Made by a program: the position numbers and the translations under genes | Shown here: positions 1-9,215 of the stretch, piece by piece | Layout: each line of letters begins with the position of its first letter | How positions within the stretch are numbered: position 1 is the stretch's first letter | Notes under the pieces: generated by a model | Told to the model about the DNA's origin: nothing | The model's database searches: none | Seen by the model: only the letters and a program-made list of their open reading frames with translations | Source of the DNA: Cydia pomonella | Taxonomy: Eukaryota > Arthropoda > Insecta > Lepidoptera > Tortricidae | DNA length: 64,000 nucleotides | Assembly: GCF_033807575.1 (NCBI RefSeq) | Contig: NC_084725.1 | Coordinates: forward strand, 10,451,001 to 10,515,000 | Reading direction: 5' to 3'

Positions 1-1185
1 GAAAAAAGAACGCCCCGGGTGCGTTCCGAATACCGCCACCGATTCGGATTTGAGGATCGGGACGTGTCTAGAATACGCTCAATTGATCGCTGTGTCACAC
101 TAGATAGAGCAAGTGGTCTAATCTAATATTAAAAATCTGTTATTGATTGATATTTTTCCATGTGGCTGGCACCAATATATTATTGCGTGCTGGCTATAAA
201 CTTAAGATACAAATTTTAAAGTTAAATGAGATTTTTAAAGTTTAAATTGGCCTTTAGGTAAGACAACTCGCGTTTGACAAGTATATGAACATAGGTACAT
301 GTAAATGTAAAGCTATGTGCGACTTTGCATTGGTGCAGGAGGATGGTATTGCGGGATCTACCAATAACTGTGGCTCAGTGATCCAATGGAGCTTGTCCTA
401 CGACACGCTAAATATTCTTCTTCTTCTCTCATATATTCTTTCGTAATGATTAGTCCTGAATTTTACGAAATCTAGTGTAAGGAATCTACAGCTACCATAG
501 ATAGCAATAAAAATCTGGCTGCGAGCTTGCCGCGACTGGATTTGCGCTGACGTTCCGATTTAACGGTCGCGAGATTTGAAATTCGAACGCTTAGCGGTTT
601 CACGCTTATTTTGGATTCATGTAGTTTAGTTATGATATCAGATTTTGAAGGAAGTTTCGCTGCAATAGGTATGTACTTAAGTTTTGTCGGTAGGTGGATT
701 GATTATCTTTGGTTTATTTGAGCTTCTAGGAAGATAAATAGGTAGTTCTACTTCAGCACAGCAACAGCAATAGCACGAGTTCCCAAGCAGTAGTGTTACC
801 TCTGTAATTCTTTACTATACTTAAGTCAGTTGAGAGTAGATGAAAATGTTACATGATGTTACCAAATGTTAAATCCTGAAGGGATTCATCTAACTTTATC
901 TATGGGAGCTGTAAACCTAATATGCCTAAGTCCTACTACCCTAATCAACCCTAAACAACCCTAATTCCCTAGCCCTACCATACATTCAGTTTACATATAA
1001 ATAAATATAATAAATAGGGATGCCTGCACCTTTGCTACCTACGGGTACAGGCGGAAGGTTGGTAGGAAATGGGTAAATGGGTATTTGGATAATCACTGCT
1101 AGTTACACAGACTCATGCAACTAATTAAGGCTGAAGGTGTCTTAAGCCACAGTGATGTAGGTTTAAAGATCCAGGCGGTTTTGTA
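1..1185. other. Unassigned AT-rich DNA
   Basis: No open frame that reads as protein and no repeat I recognise. Positions 1-110 and 520-600 are more GC-rich than the surroundings and could be the edge of a repeat or an untranslated exon, but I see no splice or coding signal that decides it. Positions 940-975 hold three or four loosely spaced CCCTAA-like words, too irregular to call a telomere-type repeat. Confidence 0.5.
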
Positions 1186-1535
1186 TTTATTATTATTGAA
1201 GTTTGTGGGCCTTAGAGTGCCACGTCGACCAGGCAGTGATCTATTGTTACAGCCCTTTAAAGTTCATTACTAATGCCCGGTGAATCCAGGAAATTCCATA
1301 TTCTTTGGGCCGTAATGTTCTGTACCTCATTGGTTTGCCGCCCCAAGTGGGTACTTCTTTTTGACATTAGTGGTCCACAGGAACAGAGAATGTGCATTGC
1401 AGTTCCCTCTGTCTCCTGGCGGAACCTGCATGTCGCATCTTGTTTCTTTCCAATTTGAAACATGTGTTTGTTCAACTTACAGTGTCCAGTCAATATTCTG
1501 GTTACCGCGCAGGTTTTGTGCCTTTTGGTTTGTTA
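1186..1535 (-). mobile_element. LINE 3' end, RNase-H-type C-terminus (truncated)
   Basis: On the minus strand positions 1535 to 1257 read as the end of a non-LTR retrotransposon polyprotein. The words LTGHCKLNKH and CRF...H-LCSC match the region just after the RNase H domain in R1/Jockey-group elements, where a Cys/His cluster follows the conserved TGH-LN motif. In that frame a stop codon lies just upstream of 1535, so the copy is 5' truncated. After its own stop, a short 3' untranslated stretch runs to a TATTATTATT tract at about 1186-1197, which is the poly-AAT tail of a minus-strand insertion. The second cysteine position of the cluster appears as Arg, a sign of decay. The frame and motifs are seen; the clade is from memory. 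Confidence 0.8.
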
Positions 1536-1594
1536 TAACTACCTGAAAATGTACAAATTGTTTGTTTACTTTTATTTAAATACCTACAGATACA

Positions 1595-1784
1595 GTACCC
1601 CTAGTGTAACTTTGATCGACATCATAACGTGACGAACGCGTTTGCGTTAAGTCTCATTTTGTATAGGATTTTGAGTTTCCAAAACGTCCCGCTTGGCGCG
1701 CTCTTTCGAAATCAATACAAAATGAGACTAAACGCAAACGCGTACGTCACGTTTGGAAATCGAATTTATTTACACTAGGGGTAC
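1595..1784 (+). mobile_element. MITE family A, copy 1
   Basis: A 190-bp element bounded by the inverted ends GTACCCCTAGTGTAA and its complement. The whole element is an imperfect hairpin: the left arm carries ACGCGTTTGCGTTAAG and the right arm its complement, around a non-palindromic centre with CCCGCTTGGCGCGC. Other copies lie at 16776, 25473, 28375, 28567 and 61430. It encodes nothing. A target duplication is not clear; the family may start at a CA just outside the GTAC. Confidence 0.9.
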
Positions 1785-1824
1785 AGAGCACATTGTAATA
1801 TGCCTACTTGAATAATAAACTATC

Positions 1825-2043
1825 TTTACAGTACACATGGTGCTACTTTACTGCACTAGTGCGAAAATTAGCATATTACGTTACTGTGTCGAACATTTAA
1901 AGGGCCATATGTACTGTAAAACGTTGTAATTTAATTAATTTGCAACTCGTGTCGATTTAAAACACTCCCTTCGGTCGTGTTTTAATATATCGCCACTCGT
2001 ATTGAATTTCCTATTTTTCGCACTTGTATCGTAATGTTACTAT
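1825..2043 (+). mobile_element. MITE family B (double hairpin), copy 1
   Basis: About 220 bp with two separate palindromes in a row. Stem I begins TTTACAGTACA and closes with TGTACTGTAAA about 95 bp later. Stem II begins in GCAACTCGTGTCG and closes in the complementary CACTCG/GAATTTCC segment, with an inner AAAACACTCCC / GTGTTTT pair. The same structure recurs at 4819-5050 and 16431-16651, and stem II alone at 18112-18198. This copy has lost part of the GTACGATACATGTGC segment between the stems. It starts only 40 bp after MITE A copy 1. Confidence 0.85.
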
Positions 2044-2369
2044 TATCTTTATCTTATCTTTAGAGTATACCTACTAGACACGGTATATTACAACTATTAA
2101 GTAAAATCTTAACCTATATTACAATAGGTTCTATAAGATCAAAGGTCCTAGTTTCCCCGTCTTATACAGATTCCAATCTTATTTGACATAAACTAATCTA
2201 TTCCCAATCCCATCTTAACTTACATCCATTCATCTCGATAACCTTTTACTAATGCTTATATATTAAGTATCCATATAAAATCGTTTGATCAGATCTACTA
2301 GATATATAAACAGGCATCAGACCATTTGCATCTATGTCTTGATATCTGATCGATTTGTTATTCACAAGG
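2044..2369. other. Unassigned AT-rich DNA
   Basis: Nothing recognisable: no repeat shared with the rest of the window and no frame longer than chance. Confidence 0.5.
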
Positions 2370-2780
2370 GCTAGTTTTTTTAATACTACGTCGATGGCAA
2401 ACAAAGTTAATGCCCGTTATGGTAAGCCATAACAGCAGCCTATGGACTGACACAGTTGCAACTCTAAGGGCCAGTCCACACTAACGTCTTTGAGCGTCGG
2501 CGTCTAGTCAGCGCTATGGAAAATGGCGTCGCTGAGCAGTAGCGCCAACGTTGCGTCGATAGACCATAGATAGGCCATAGAGTTGACTAAACGTCGACGC
2601 TCGAAATATACTATTGTGGGGTCCCTCTAAGGGTATACATGCGCGTTGCCGACCCTTTAAAAACCTGTGCACTCCTTTTTTGAAGAACACCATACTGTAT
2701 TCCCCTGACAGTAGTATCGTCATATTCATATGTTGTCCAACTACGTAGAGATTTAAAAATTGTGGCACCATCTCATCATA
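2370..2780 (-). mobile_element. LINE C-terminus and 3' untranslated region, interrupted by a MITE
   Basis: Read on the minus strand, the frame near 2700 to 2650 ends in YSMVFFKKGVHRFLKG, the C-terminal motif of a LINE whose other ends lie at 2915 and 8950. It is followed by the family's conserved 3' untranslated region (GCAACGCGCATGTA ... CCACCGACGTAGTAT) ending in a T/A run at 2368-2385. The usual stop after FLKG is missing in this copy. Positions 2471-2624 are a separate MITE inserted in the untranslated region, with a 9-bp direct duplication. The LINE is 5' truncated near 2780. Confidence 0.8.
2471..2624. mobile_element. hAT-like MITE inserted in a LINE 3' end
   Basis: A 154-bp hairpin element (left arm GAGCGTCGGCGTCTAGTC, right arm GACTAAACGTCGACGCTC) flanked on both sides by CTCTAAGGG (2462-2470 and 2625-2633). 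Removing it with one duplication restores the LINE 3' sequence seen uninterrupted at 61720-61860. A second family member is at 55300-55437. An 8-9 bp duplication fits the hAT superfamily. Confidence 0.85.
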
Positions 2781-2819
2781 TTGGTGCGAAACACAAGATA
2801 GACAAGTTCAAATAGAAAC

Positions 2820-2900
2820 CTAGCCTAGTTGGCAGTGACCCACGAAACTGGAGGTCCAGGGTTTGAATCCCGATAAGGGCTGTTTAATTACTAATAAATA
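2820..2900 (+). mobile_element. tRNA-derived SINE head (diverged)
   Basis: Contains an A-box-like TAGCCTAGTTGGCAGTGA and a B-box-like GGTTTGAATCC followed by CGATAAGGGC, as in the SINE A copies here, but the 3' half is not recognisable. Diverged and truncated. Confidence 0.6.
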
Positions 2901-2914
2901 CCTATACATTTTCT

Positions 2915-3050
2915 CGAGGAGCTGCAGTATGGGATTCTTCAAAGGAGTGTCCAGGTTTTAAAGTGTTTACAAGCCTGGAGTTGGCGTTCATAGGCTACGG
3001 TGATCGCTTACCACCAGGCGGGCCGTACTTTTTTTGCCACCGTGGTATGA
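2915..3050 (+). mobile_element. LINE C-terminus and 3' untranslated fragment
   Basis: Forward remnant of the LINE also seen at 2370 and 8950. Positions 2925-2965 carry the codons behind the conserved MGFFK / V-R-F tail, with a small deletion and a stop. Positions 2980-3050 are the 3' untranslated segment (CATAGGCTACGGTGA, then ACCAGGCGGGCCGTA). The tail has become part of a GC-richer stretch to about 3140. Fragmented and non-functional. Confidence 0.7.
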
Positions 3051-3269
3051 AAAACTCGACTCGGGCTCGCAAAGCTATAGGAATACGTGCGCATACGCTT
3101 GACAAATCGTTTTTGCAATCCTTAGAGCGAGACAGCAGAGGTTAAGGGTCATGCCATCATGCTCTTATTGGGTAATTGTAAGTATATTATGTGGAGAGTG
3201 AGAATTATATTTTGTAACTTTCTCGAGTCATGATCATGTCTGACCCCACGTGCGTGATATTAAAAATAT

Positions 3270-3510
3270 TAACAGTTTGAGCAGGAGGTCCCGGGTCCGA
3301 ATCTAGTAAGGGCATTTATGTATGTTTACCACGAAATTTGTTCCTTAGTTCACATAAATATTAACCCATATGTTACCTGTGTATCTATTTATCGACATAA
3401 GTAATAAGTATGCATATGTATAGTCGCCTAATATCCAAAGTACAAGCTTTGCTTAGTTTGGGCCTGGTTAGGTCGATCTGTGTAAGATGTCCTCAAATAT
3501 TTATTTATTT
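3270..3510 (+). mobile_element. SINE A, diverged copy
   Basis: Starts in the B-box region (GGTCCCGGGTCCGAATCTAG), continues with AAGGGCATTTATGTATG and ends with the AAGCTTTGCTTAGTTTGG ... TCCTCAAATATTTATT tail. This 3' tail variant is shared with the copy at 33305-33535. The 5' head is missing. Confidence 0.7.
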
Positions 3511-3824
3511 TACTAACACCTCAATGACTTATTATGGCGTGGTCTATGTCCAGCAGTGAGTGAGCAATATAAGGATCTTGTCTTATACCTTTCAACGAGC
3601 AATTCTTGTATATATATTTTTTTTTTTCTAGCTAGGTCTTATTTCTGGGAAAACGCCCAATTTTGAGTTTTCAAAGCTCGGTGTCCCAGATACTATAAAT
3701 AATGACTATAATGAGTACTAATCGCGTACCTGAGATTATTTCATCATTATCCACATAGATTCCAAAATCATGGCATATTTATCTCAGGCTACATATATAA
3801 TTTTTTTTTTAAGCTTTTGTAGTG
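3511..3824. other. Unassigned AT-rich DNA
   Basis: No frame or repeat recognised; poly-T and poly-A runs at 3617-3630 and 3799-3812. Confidence 0.45.
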
Positions 3825-4680
3825 TCGATTGAAGGCACAGGGCCCTCGCTAATGATACGGGCGACCCTGTGTCCGCGGTGACATTTGCGAAGGGTTTTCA
3901 TGACTTATGCGATGCCGGGTCCGGCATCACCATCAGACAAAACAATGGTGATGCTCAGTTTTTAGAGACCCGGCGTTGTTTTTGTGTTTGAGCTTTGATG
4001 GACCCATGGTCCCCGCATTGAGTACTGGCGGCCATGGGCCCTGGAGTTGGTGGTTGAGATTTGTTTTTTGTGTTGCGAAATATTTAAAGTTTTGATATTT
4101 TAGGTTGGTTGTGCGAGTTGGGACCGCAGTAGATGTTGATAACACTACTCGACGAACGCTGCTGCCCATACGTCGGTATTCCCTTAGTCGCCTTTTACGA
4201 CACCCACGGGACGAGATGGGGTGGTGCTATTCTAAGACGCCGGCACCACACGGCGACAGGCTACATATTCCTTTGTATTATTTCAAAGCAAGCTTAATTT
4301 CTCCTAACATTTCACATTCAAAGTCACAATACAATACGAGAGGAGACCGGGGCAAATCAGAACAATAATTATTAATACGCGATCAGCGACCGTTAAGCCC
4401 CGCCTCCCCTAATTACCGGGGACAAAGGAGCCAATGACTCGAAAAATTACTATTGTACCGTCTGCAGACTATGGCGGGGTGACGAAGGGCTTGGATATAC
4501 AACGTGCTCACGAAATACCCGAAAGATTTTAAGTGTGTATCATATCAAAGGCTAACTGAAGGTTAACTGGAAGACATCCCTGAAAGGGATAAGTTCGCCT
4601 TTGTACAAATGATGTATGTTCTGTCCTGTTTTATGTTTCTTTCTGTACAATAAAGTGTTTTACTAATACTACTACTACTA
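3825..4680 (+). mobile_element. LINE 3' end with microsatellite tail
   Basis: Long GC-rich block ending in the polyadenylation-type word AATAAA (4648-4655 region, CAATAAAGTG) and a (TAC)n tail at 4662-4680, the layout of a non-LTR element 3' end. The inner segment with TTAGTCGCCTTTTACGACAC and the following GGGGTGGTGCTATTCT is one I associate with abundant lepidopteran LINE 3' regions. The 87-codon open frame at 4105-4368 lies inside it and has no domain I recognise. 5' limit approximate. Confidence 0.7.
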
Positions 4681-4818
4681 CGAGTACATACTTAAACATA
4701 AAAAATTTTCTGGAAAGGCAGTTTTAGAGTAAATACCAATTAAAAAAATATTTTTGCAAGTTGTTACTAAGGGTTGATAAAACGCGATGTTGTCACTATG
4801 ATGCCTAGTCTAAATATC

Positions 4819-5050
4819 CTTTACAGTACATATGGGGCTACTTTATAGCACTAGTGCGAGAAGTAGCATATTATGTTACTGTGTCGAACATTTAAAGGGC
4901 CATATGTACTGTAAAACGTTGTACGATACATGTGCGAATAGGTAATTCGCAACTCGTGTCGATTTAAAACACTCCCTTCGGTCGTGTTTTAATTTATCGC
5001 CACTCGTTTCGAATTTCCTATTTTTTGCACTTGTATCGTAATGTACTATA
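4819..5050 (+). mobile_element. MITE family B (double hairpin), copy 2
   Basis: Complete copy: stem I from TTTACAGTACATATGG to CCATATGTACTGTAAA (4819-4917), then stem II from GTACGATACATGTGCG to GCACTTGTATCGTAATGTAC (4921-5046). Nearly identical to the copy at 16431, which suggests fairly recent spread. No coding capacity. Confidence 0.9.
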
Positions 5051-5224
5051 TTGACAGGTATAAAAAATTACAAGTAACACTAATTTTTTTTTTTGCTAAA
5101 CATTTTTTTTCTTCTTTTGGCCTCACATATGCGTGGGTAAAATCTTGCGGGTTCCTCGTGAATACTTTGTATACTGATGGCCTTAGTAAATTGTCAAGTA
5201 TATATAAGTATCAATGATATTAGC

Positions 5225-5285
5225 TACCTAAAGGCTGGAAAAGATCGCTTTTTAGCGATAAGACCGCCTGTTGTTTCCCTCTTCT
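5225..5285 (+). mobile_element. LINE 3' untranslated fragment
   Basis: The words AGATCGCTTTTTAGCGATAA and GACCGCCTGTTGT recur at 51062 and, on the other strand, at 6930-6960. They belong to a LINE 3' region common in Lepidoptera. Only about 60 bp remain. Confidence 0.6.
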
Positions 5286-5398
5286 TAATGTGCTGTATTA
5301 TTTGTATTGTTTCTGTATTCTAATGCCCATCGTAATAGTCACGCGTGTTTGCAAAATAATAATAATCACTATGTATCTCGAAAACAATAGTTATTTGT

Positions 5399-5571
5399 GC
5401 AACAAGAGAGGAAAGTTGGTTTTTCTTGCGAGTGTTGATTTTGAGTTCCGAGTAAGCAAAAGATTCTATAATTTAATCACGGGCGAAGCGAGTGATTCTA
5501 AGTTAGAATCTTGAGCGTAGCGAGGGACTCAAAACACGAGATGTAAAATAATTTTCCTCTCGTGTGACACA
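5399..5571. mobile_element. Hairpin MITE (ACAAGAGAGGAAA ends)
   Basis: About 170 bp with inverted ends ACAAGAGAGGAAA and its near complement TTTTCCTCTCGTGT. The inside pairs as well: TTTGAGTTCCGAG with CGAGGGACTCAAA, and the centre GATTCTAAGTTAGAATC is itself a palindrome. Abuts the next MITE with only about 6 bp between. The overlapping open frame at 5290-5514 is chance. Confidence 0.75.
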
Positions 5572-5577
5572 TACAAC

Positions 5578-5794
5578 TTTTCACCTCAGTAGTGAGAATA
5601 TATTAAAGGTTAAACAAATTCAACATCAAGTAAAGTTAACCACATTTATTTACATTCATGAACGAAAGTAATCATCATTATCGACAGCTTTTAGAGATAT
5701 TCCTGTATTCATGGCCTTCACTAAATTAAAAACCTACTTTGTCTCACTCTCTGAAGTGACGAAAGTAGGCTTGTTCGAGCTGCTGAGGTGAAAA
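5578..5794. mobile_element. MITE with TTTTCACCTCAG ends
   Basis: 217 bp with inverted ends TTTTCACCTCAGTAG and CTGCTGAGGTGAAAA (one mismatch). The interior is not palindromic. No clear target duplication. I recognise the end sequence as a repeated lepidopteran element, but not its superfamily. Confidence 0.7.
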
Positions 5795-6330
5795 GACAAT
5801 ATTAAACTAACAAACCTGTAAAATTGTTAAAACATCCGTCAATATTCCTAAGAAAACGGAATTACTCTTTCCCTAAAAGCTTAAATCTTCATTGTAATTT
5901 ACAACATTTCACTCCAAACTAAATTAAACTTTATTCGAACAGTTCCACAGTTCAAATTTGCGTAACATTGTAACGGTCATTACATCGCACGAACATTCAA
6001 AATCCAACTCTATAGTGTTTACTTTACAGTCGGAATTTGTTTAAATTAGAAAGGGTCATATAAAAGAGAATTTACAACTATCACATACGAGAAGCTTCAG
6101 TGGATGAGATATGGGGTCACTCTTAATTCTTATGAATAGACCCTGGACTATTTATCTGAATCTCCCATAATATTTGTCGAATATAAATTTATTGGTGGTT
6201 TTATCAACTTTATTGGTTCCGTATGCAGTTCTGGTGCCAGTTCTTTGATATTATGAAAATTCAAAAGTATACAGAGTGGGACGTAACAGTATTTTTAAAA
6301 TTTTCAAATTTGATGATCGATCTAAATAAA
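5795..6330. other. Unassigned AT-rich DNA
   Basis: No protein-like frame and no repeat found. Confidence 0.5.
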
Positions 6331-6586
6331 TAAATATTATAGGACATTATTACACTAATTGACTAAGTCCCACAGTAAGCTCAATAAGGCTTGTGTTGAG
6401 GGTACTTAGACAACGATATATATAATATATAAATATTTATAAATACTTAAATACATAGAAAACACCCATGCCTCAGGAACAAATATCCATGCTCATCACA
6501 CGAATAAATGCCCTTACCAGAATTTGAACCCGGGACCATCGGCTTCGTAGGCAGGGTCACTACCCACTAGGCCAAACTGGTCGTCT
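6331..6586 (-). mobile_element. SINE A, full-length copy
   Basis: Read on the minus strand: a tRNA-like head with A box (TGGCCTAGTGGGTAGTGA) and B box (GGTTCAAATTC), the spacer AAGGGCATTTATTCG, the body GACTCATGGGTGTTTTC-like segment, an AT-rich stretch, then AAGCCTTATTGAGCTTACTG and the end CCTATAATATTTA. Sister copies are at 17853, 20625, 34021 and 45446. Pol III internal promoters are expected from the A and B boxes. Confidence 0.9.
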
Positions 6587-6844
6587 AGGAATAAACAAAC
6601 GCAAATAACATAATAAATATTAAAAGTTCATTCCTGCCCATTCACATAGCCAAAGCCGAATCTTTTTTTGTTATATTTAAGAATATATAAAACTATATAA
6701 ACACATAGTTACGATTTTAAAACTATTTTTCTCTCCATTGACTTATTTTTCCTTTCCTTTCGAAATTCTCCGAACTTATATAATAATTCAAAATTTAAAA
6801 ATAAATCTAACGAAGGGGCATAGCTGTTATTAATATAAGTATGT

Positions 6845-6990
6845 AAGTAAGTAAGTAAATATTCTTTATTGTGCACCATACAGTTAAAAATAGTCAGGAA
6901 ATGAAAAAAACACGTAAAAGTTAGGTAACAACAGGCGGTCTTATCGCTAAGAAGCGATCTCTCCCAGACAACCTTTGGGTAGCAGGAAAC
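6845..6990 (-). mobile_element. LINE 3' tail
   Basis: On the minus strand: AGCGATAAGACCGCCTGTTG, then a GTGCAATAAAGAATATTTAC end and a (TTAC)n tail (6843-6860 on the plus strand as TAAG repeats). Matches the tail seen at 14850-14905. 3' end only. Confidence 0.7.
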
Positions 6991-7204
6991 TATGAACTTA
7001 CAACATTGAACGGGTAGTGCCGATATACATATAATTCAACAAAATGAAGACGAAAACAATATAATACATACCTACATACTAATAAAATAAATACATATAT
7101 ACATACATGCATTATATATTATACAATCATAAATAAAGGCAAGTTAAGGCAGCGAAAGGTAATGAGTCTTCAAAAGATTTTTGAAAACGGGAAGGGATTT
7201 AGCA

Positions 7205-7335
7205 CGTCTACTGTACATAAAATACATAAAATTGTAAAAAAATATTTTCAATAATGTTAAAATCCAGAGAGGAAATGAGGACTACGTTTGTATGGGAAGG
7301 AGATTTCGCGCAGGTCCTCCATTTTCCTCTTAATG
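7205..7335 (+). repeat. Repeat family F, copy 1
   Basis: Shares AAATATTTTCAATAATGTTA, GAGAGGAAA, ACGTTTGTATG and GGTCCTCCATTTTCC with copies at 9067, 14695 (inverted) and 14990. No coding. Class unknown. Confidence 0.7.
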
Positions 7336-7697
7336 CAAACGCAAATTTTGACCGCGACATAAAAGTCTTAGTATCAAAATAATAATAAACATAACGTACA
7401 TCTAATTATAATATGTTTCCAATAGAAGCATATTGGTTACACAAATGTTACATCACTAGTGAAAGGCGGGTCAGGGTTTGAACCCGCGACCCGCAATCAC
7501 TCAGCGAGGGATTAGGGTTCCGTGTATGCTAATATGTTAACAGGTAACAAACAATTACGGTTGGACATACACTTAGGAGCAAAACTGTCCAAATAGTAGC
7601 ATATTAGTAGAATGAGGAGAAGTTGATGTCGATCAAGGAGAGGGCACATGATTAATACATAACTGTACTCCTTGAAATTTTCTACAAATCAGCTACA
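7336..7697. other. Mostly unassigned; tRNA-like fragment at 7468-7490
   Basis: Positions 7468-7490 hold a B-box-like GGGTTTGAACCCGCGA in reverse sense, perhaps a SINE scrap. The rest is plain AT-rich DNA. Confidence 0.4.
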
Positions 7698-7913
7698 GAT
7701 TTGAACTGCCGTCTGACCTTCCAACCCAGAGCGTAAAACTAGGCCTTGTGGGGATTAGTCCGGTTTCCTCACGATGTTTTCCTTCACCGAAAAGCGCCTG
7801 GTAAATATCAAATGATATTTCGTACATAAGGTCCGAAAAACTCATTGGTACGAGCCGGGGTTTGAACCCGCGACCTCCGGATTGCAAGACGCACGCTAGG
7901 CCATCAGTGCTTC
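7698..7913 (-). mobile_element. SINE B, 3'-truncated copy
   Basis: Minus-strand copy with the tRNA head (GGTTCAAACCCCGG box), the body TTTTCGGTGAAGGAAAACAT and GGACTAATCCC, then loss of the 3' part at about 7698. A deletion also removes a few bases of the A-box side (GCACGCTAGGCC joins directly). The short frame at 7693-7887 is in this SINE and is not a gene. Confidence 0.85.
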
Positions 7914-8925
7914 TTAAGAATATACTTAATACATATACACCGTGTTTTTATTGAATTTCGTTAACTTCGGGGTATCGGTAAGTACGTTTAAGGAAACTAA
8001 ATGGCATAGTTAATTTCCAAAAAAAAATTTTTTTTTGTTTTTTTTTTACCTTTTTTATTTTTATAAAAAGTAACTAACTGTTGCATATAGCGTTGTTGTA
8101 ACACGGGCATTACATTTAACTCAACCAAACAATTGAAAACTGTGACATATCAATGTCATTTCGAACGTCGATCGTCCGAGATAGTACTTACGTTTAGTAG
8201 CAAATGTATGAACTCGCACTAAACACTAATCAATAAGTAAACAGGCCCTAAGGCAACTGTACACGCTCGTAAGTGCCTTATAAGATAAAAAATAATGATT
8301 GTTGATCTCCGAAATGGAGTTAATTAGAATATCGGTGTCTTTGAGAAAGTTACTTAATTTAAGCTCAGGAATGCACCCTCGAAATTAACGCAAATCAAAA
8401 AAAACACGGTGTATAAACAGTTATATGACTGTTTTAGCAAAACTAAAAAACATCAAATTTCACTGCCACAATGACCTGAATTTGAATTCACTTTGCATAA
8501 TAATTAAACAAAAAACACAATCCAACTGTAACCTCCTTTCACGGAAGTTAGTTAAGAAGACCATTTTGTTCTCACACTAATCAATCATATACGGAACCGC
8601 CCCACAAAAACCCAAAAACCATCCTCATACAACCAGTACTCCACTTACCATATTTGGACCTTATGCGTTTAAAATAAGGTTTAAAATGGCACAAAAAATT
8701 ACTTTATGTCGAAAAAACGAAGAACAATCACTTAATTAATGCAAAATCGCACTTGACAGCGAATTCTCGCCGCCTGTCAGGTTGCATATGTTAATATGTC
8801 AATCTGTCATGTGGAGAGGTTTTGTAATATTAAATGTAATATTTATTTGCTTAATATTTTAAGTATCATCATTTATAATCGTGTTTGTTTGTTTCTTGAA
8901 TCGGAAATTGTGCGCGGAAACGTGA
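7914..8925. other. Unassigned AT-rich DNA
   Basis: No repeats shared inside the window apart from homopolymer runs at 8020-8065. A somewhat GC-richer stretch around 8755-8790. No coding frame I can support; the 62-codon frame at 8796-8984 merges into the LINE remnant. Confidence 0.5.
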
Positions 8926-8949
8926 TTACGCACCGTGCGGTTTTAGATG

Positions 8950-9060
8950 AAGTCCCTCCCGCGGACGCTTCGGCTGTGGAATGAGCTTGCCGAGGTTTTC
9001 CTAAGGGGTTACAGTATGGGGTTCTTCAAAAAAGGAGTGTACAGGTTTTTAAAGGGTTAA
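8950..9060 (+). mobile_element. LINE ORF C-terminus (truncated)
   Basis: Positions 8950-9060 read, in one uninterrupted frame ending at TAA 9058-9060, SLPRTLRLWNEL...GYSMGFFKKGVYRFLKG. The WN-LP / K-GVYRFL pattern is the usual C-terminal end of CR1/Jockey-like LINE reverse transcriptase proteins. A stop (TAG, 8944-8946) sits directly upstream, so the copy is truncated or broken there. Its normal 3' untranslated region (seen at 13830 and 61720) is absent; family F repeat follows at 9067 instead. Clade placement is from memory. Confidence 0.8.
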
Positions 9061-9066
9061 TTAAAA

Positions 9067-9215
9067 TCAAACCTAGGGGCACAGCTGTGGTTGATATACG
9101 ACTAATTGTGTCAAAATATTTTCAATAATGTTAATGCCCAGAGAGGAAAATGGGGACTGTGATTTGTATGAAAAGGTGATTATCACGGGTCCCCCAGTTT
9201 CGTTTTAATTTATAC
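9067..9215 (+). repeat. Repeat family F, copy 2
   Basis: Contains GGGGCACAGCTGTGGTTGAT, CAAAATATTTTCAATAATGT, AGAGAGGAAAATGGGGACT and a GGGTCCCCCAGTTT end. Joins directly to the LINE end before it. Confidence 0.7.

Noticed and set aside
940..975. Telomere-like CCCTAA words
   Set aside because: Only three or four, irregularly spaced and mixed with other bases; insect telomeres are long exact (TTAGG)n arrays.
7440..7500. A tRNA gene on the minus strand
   Set aside because: Only the T-arm-like part is visible; no A box or acceptor stem.
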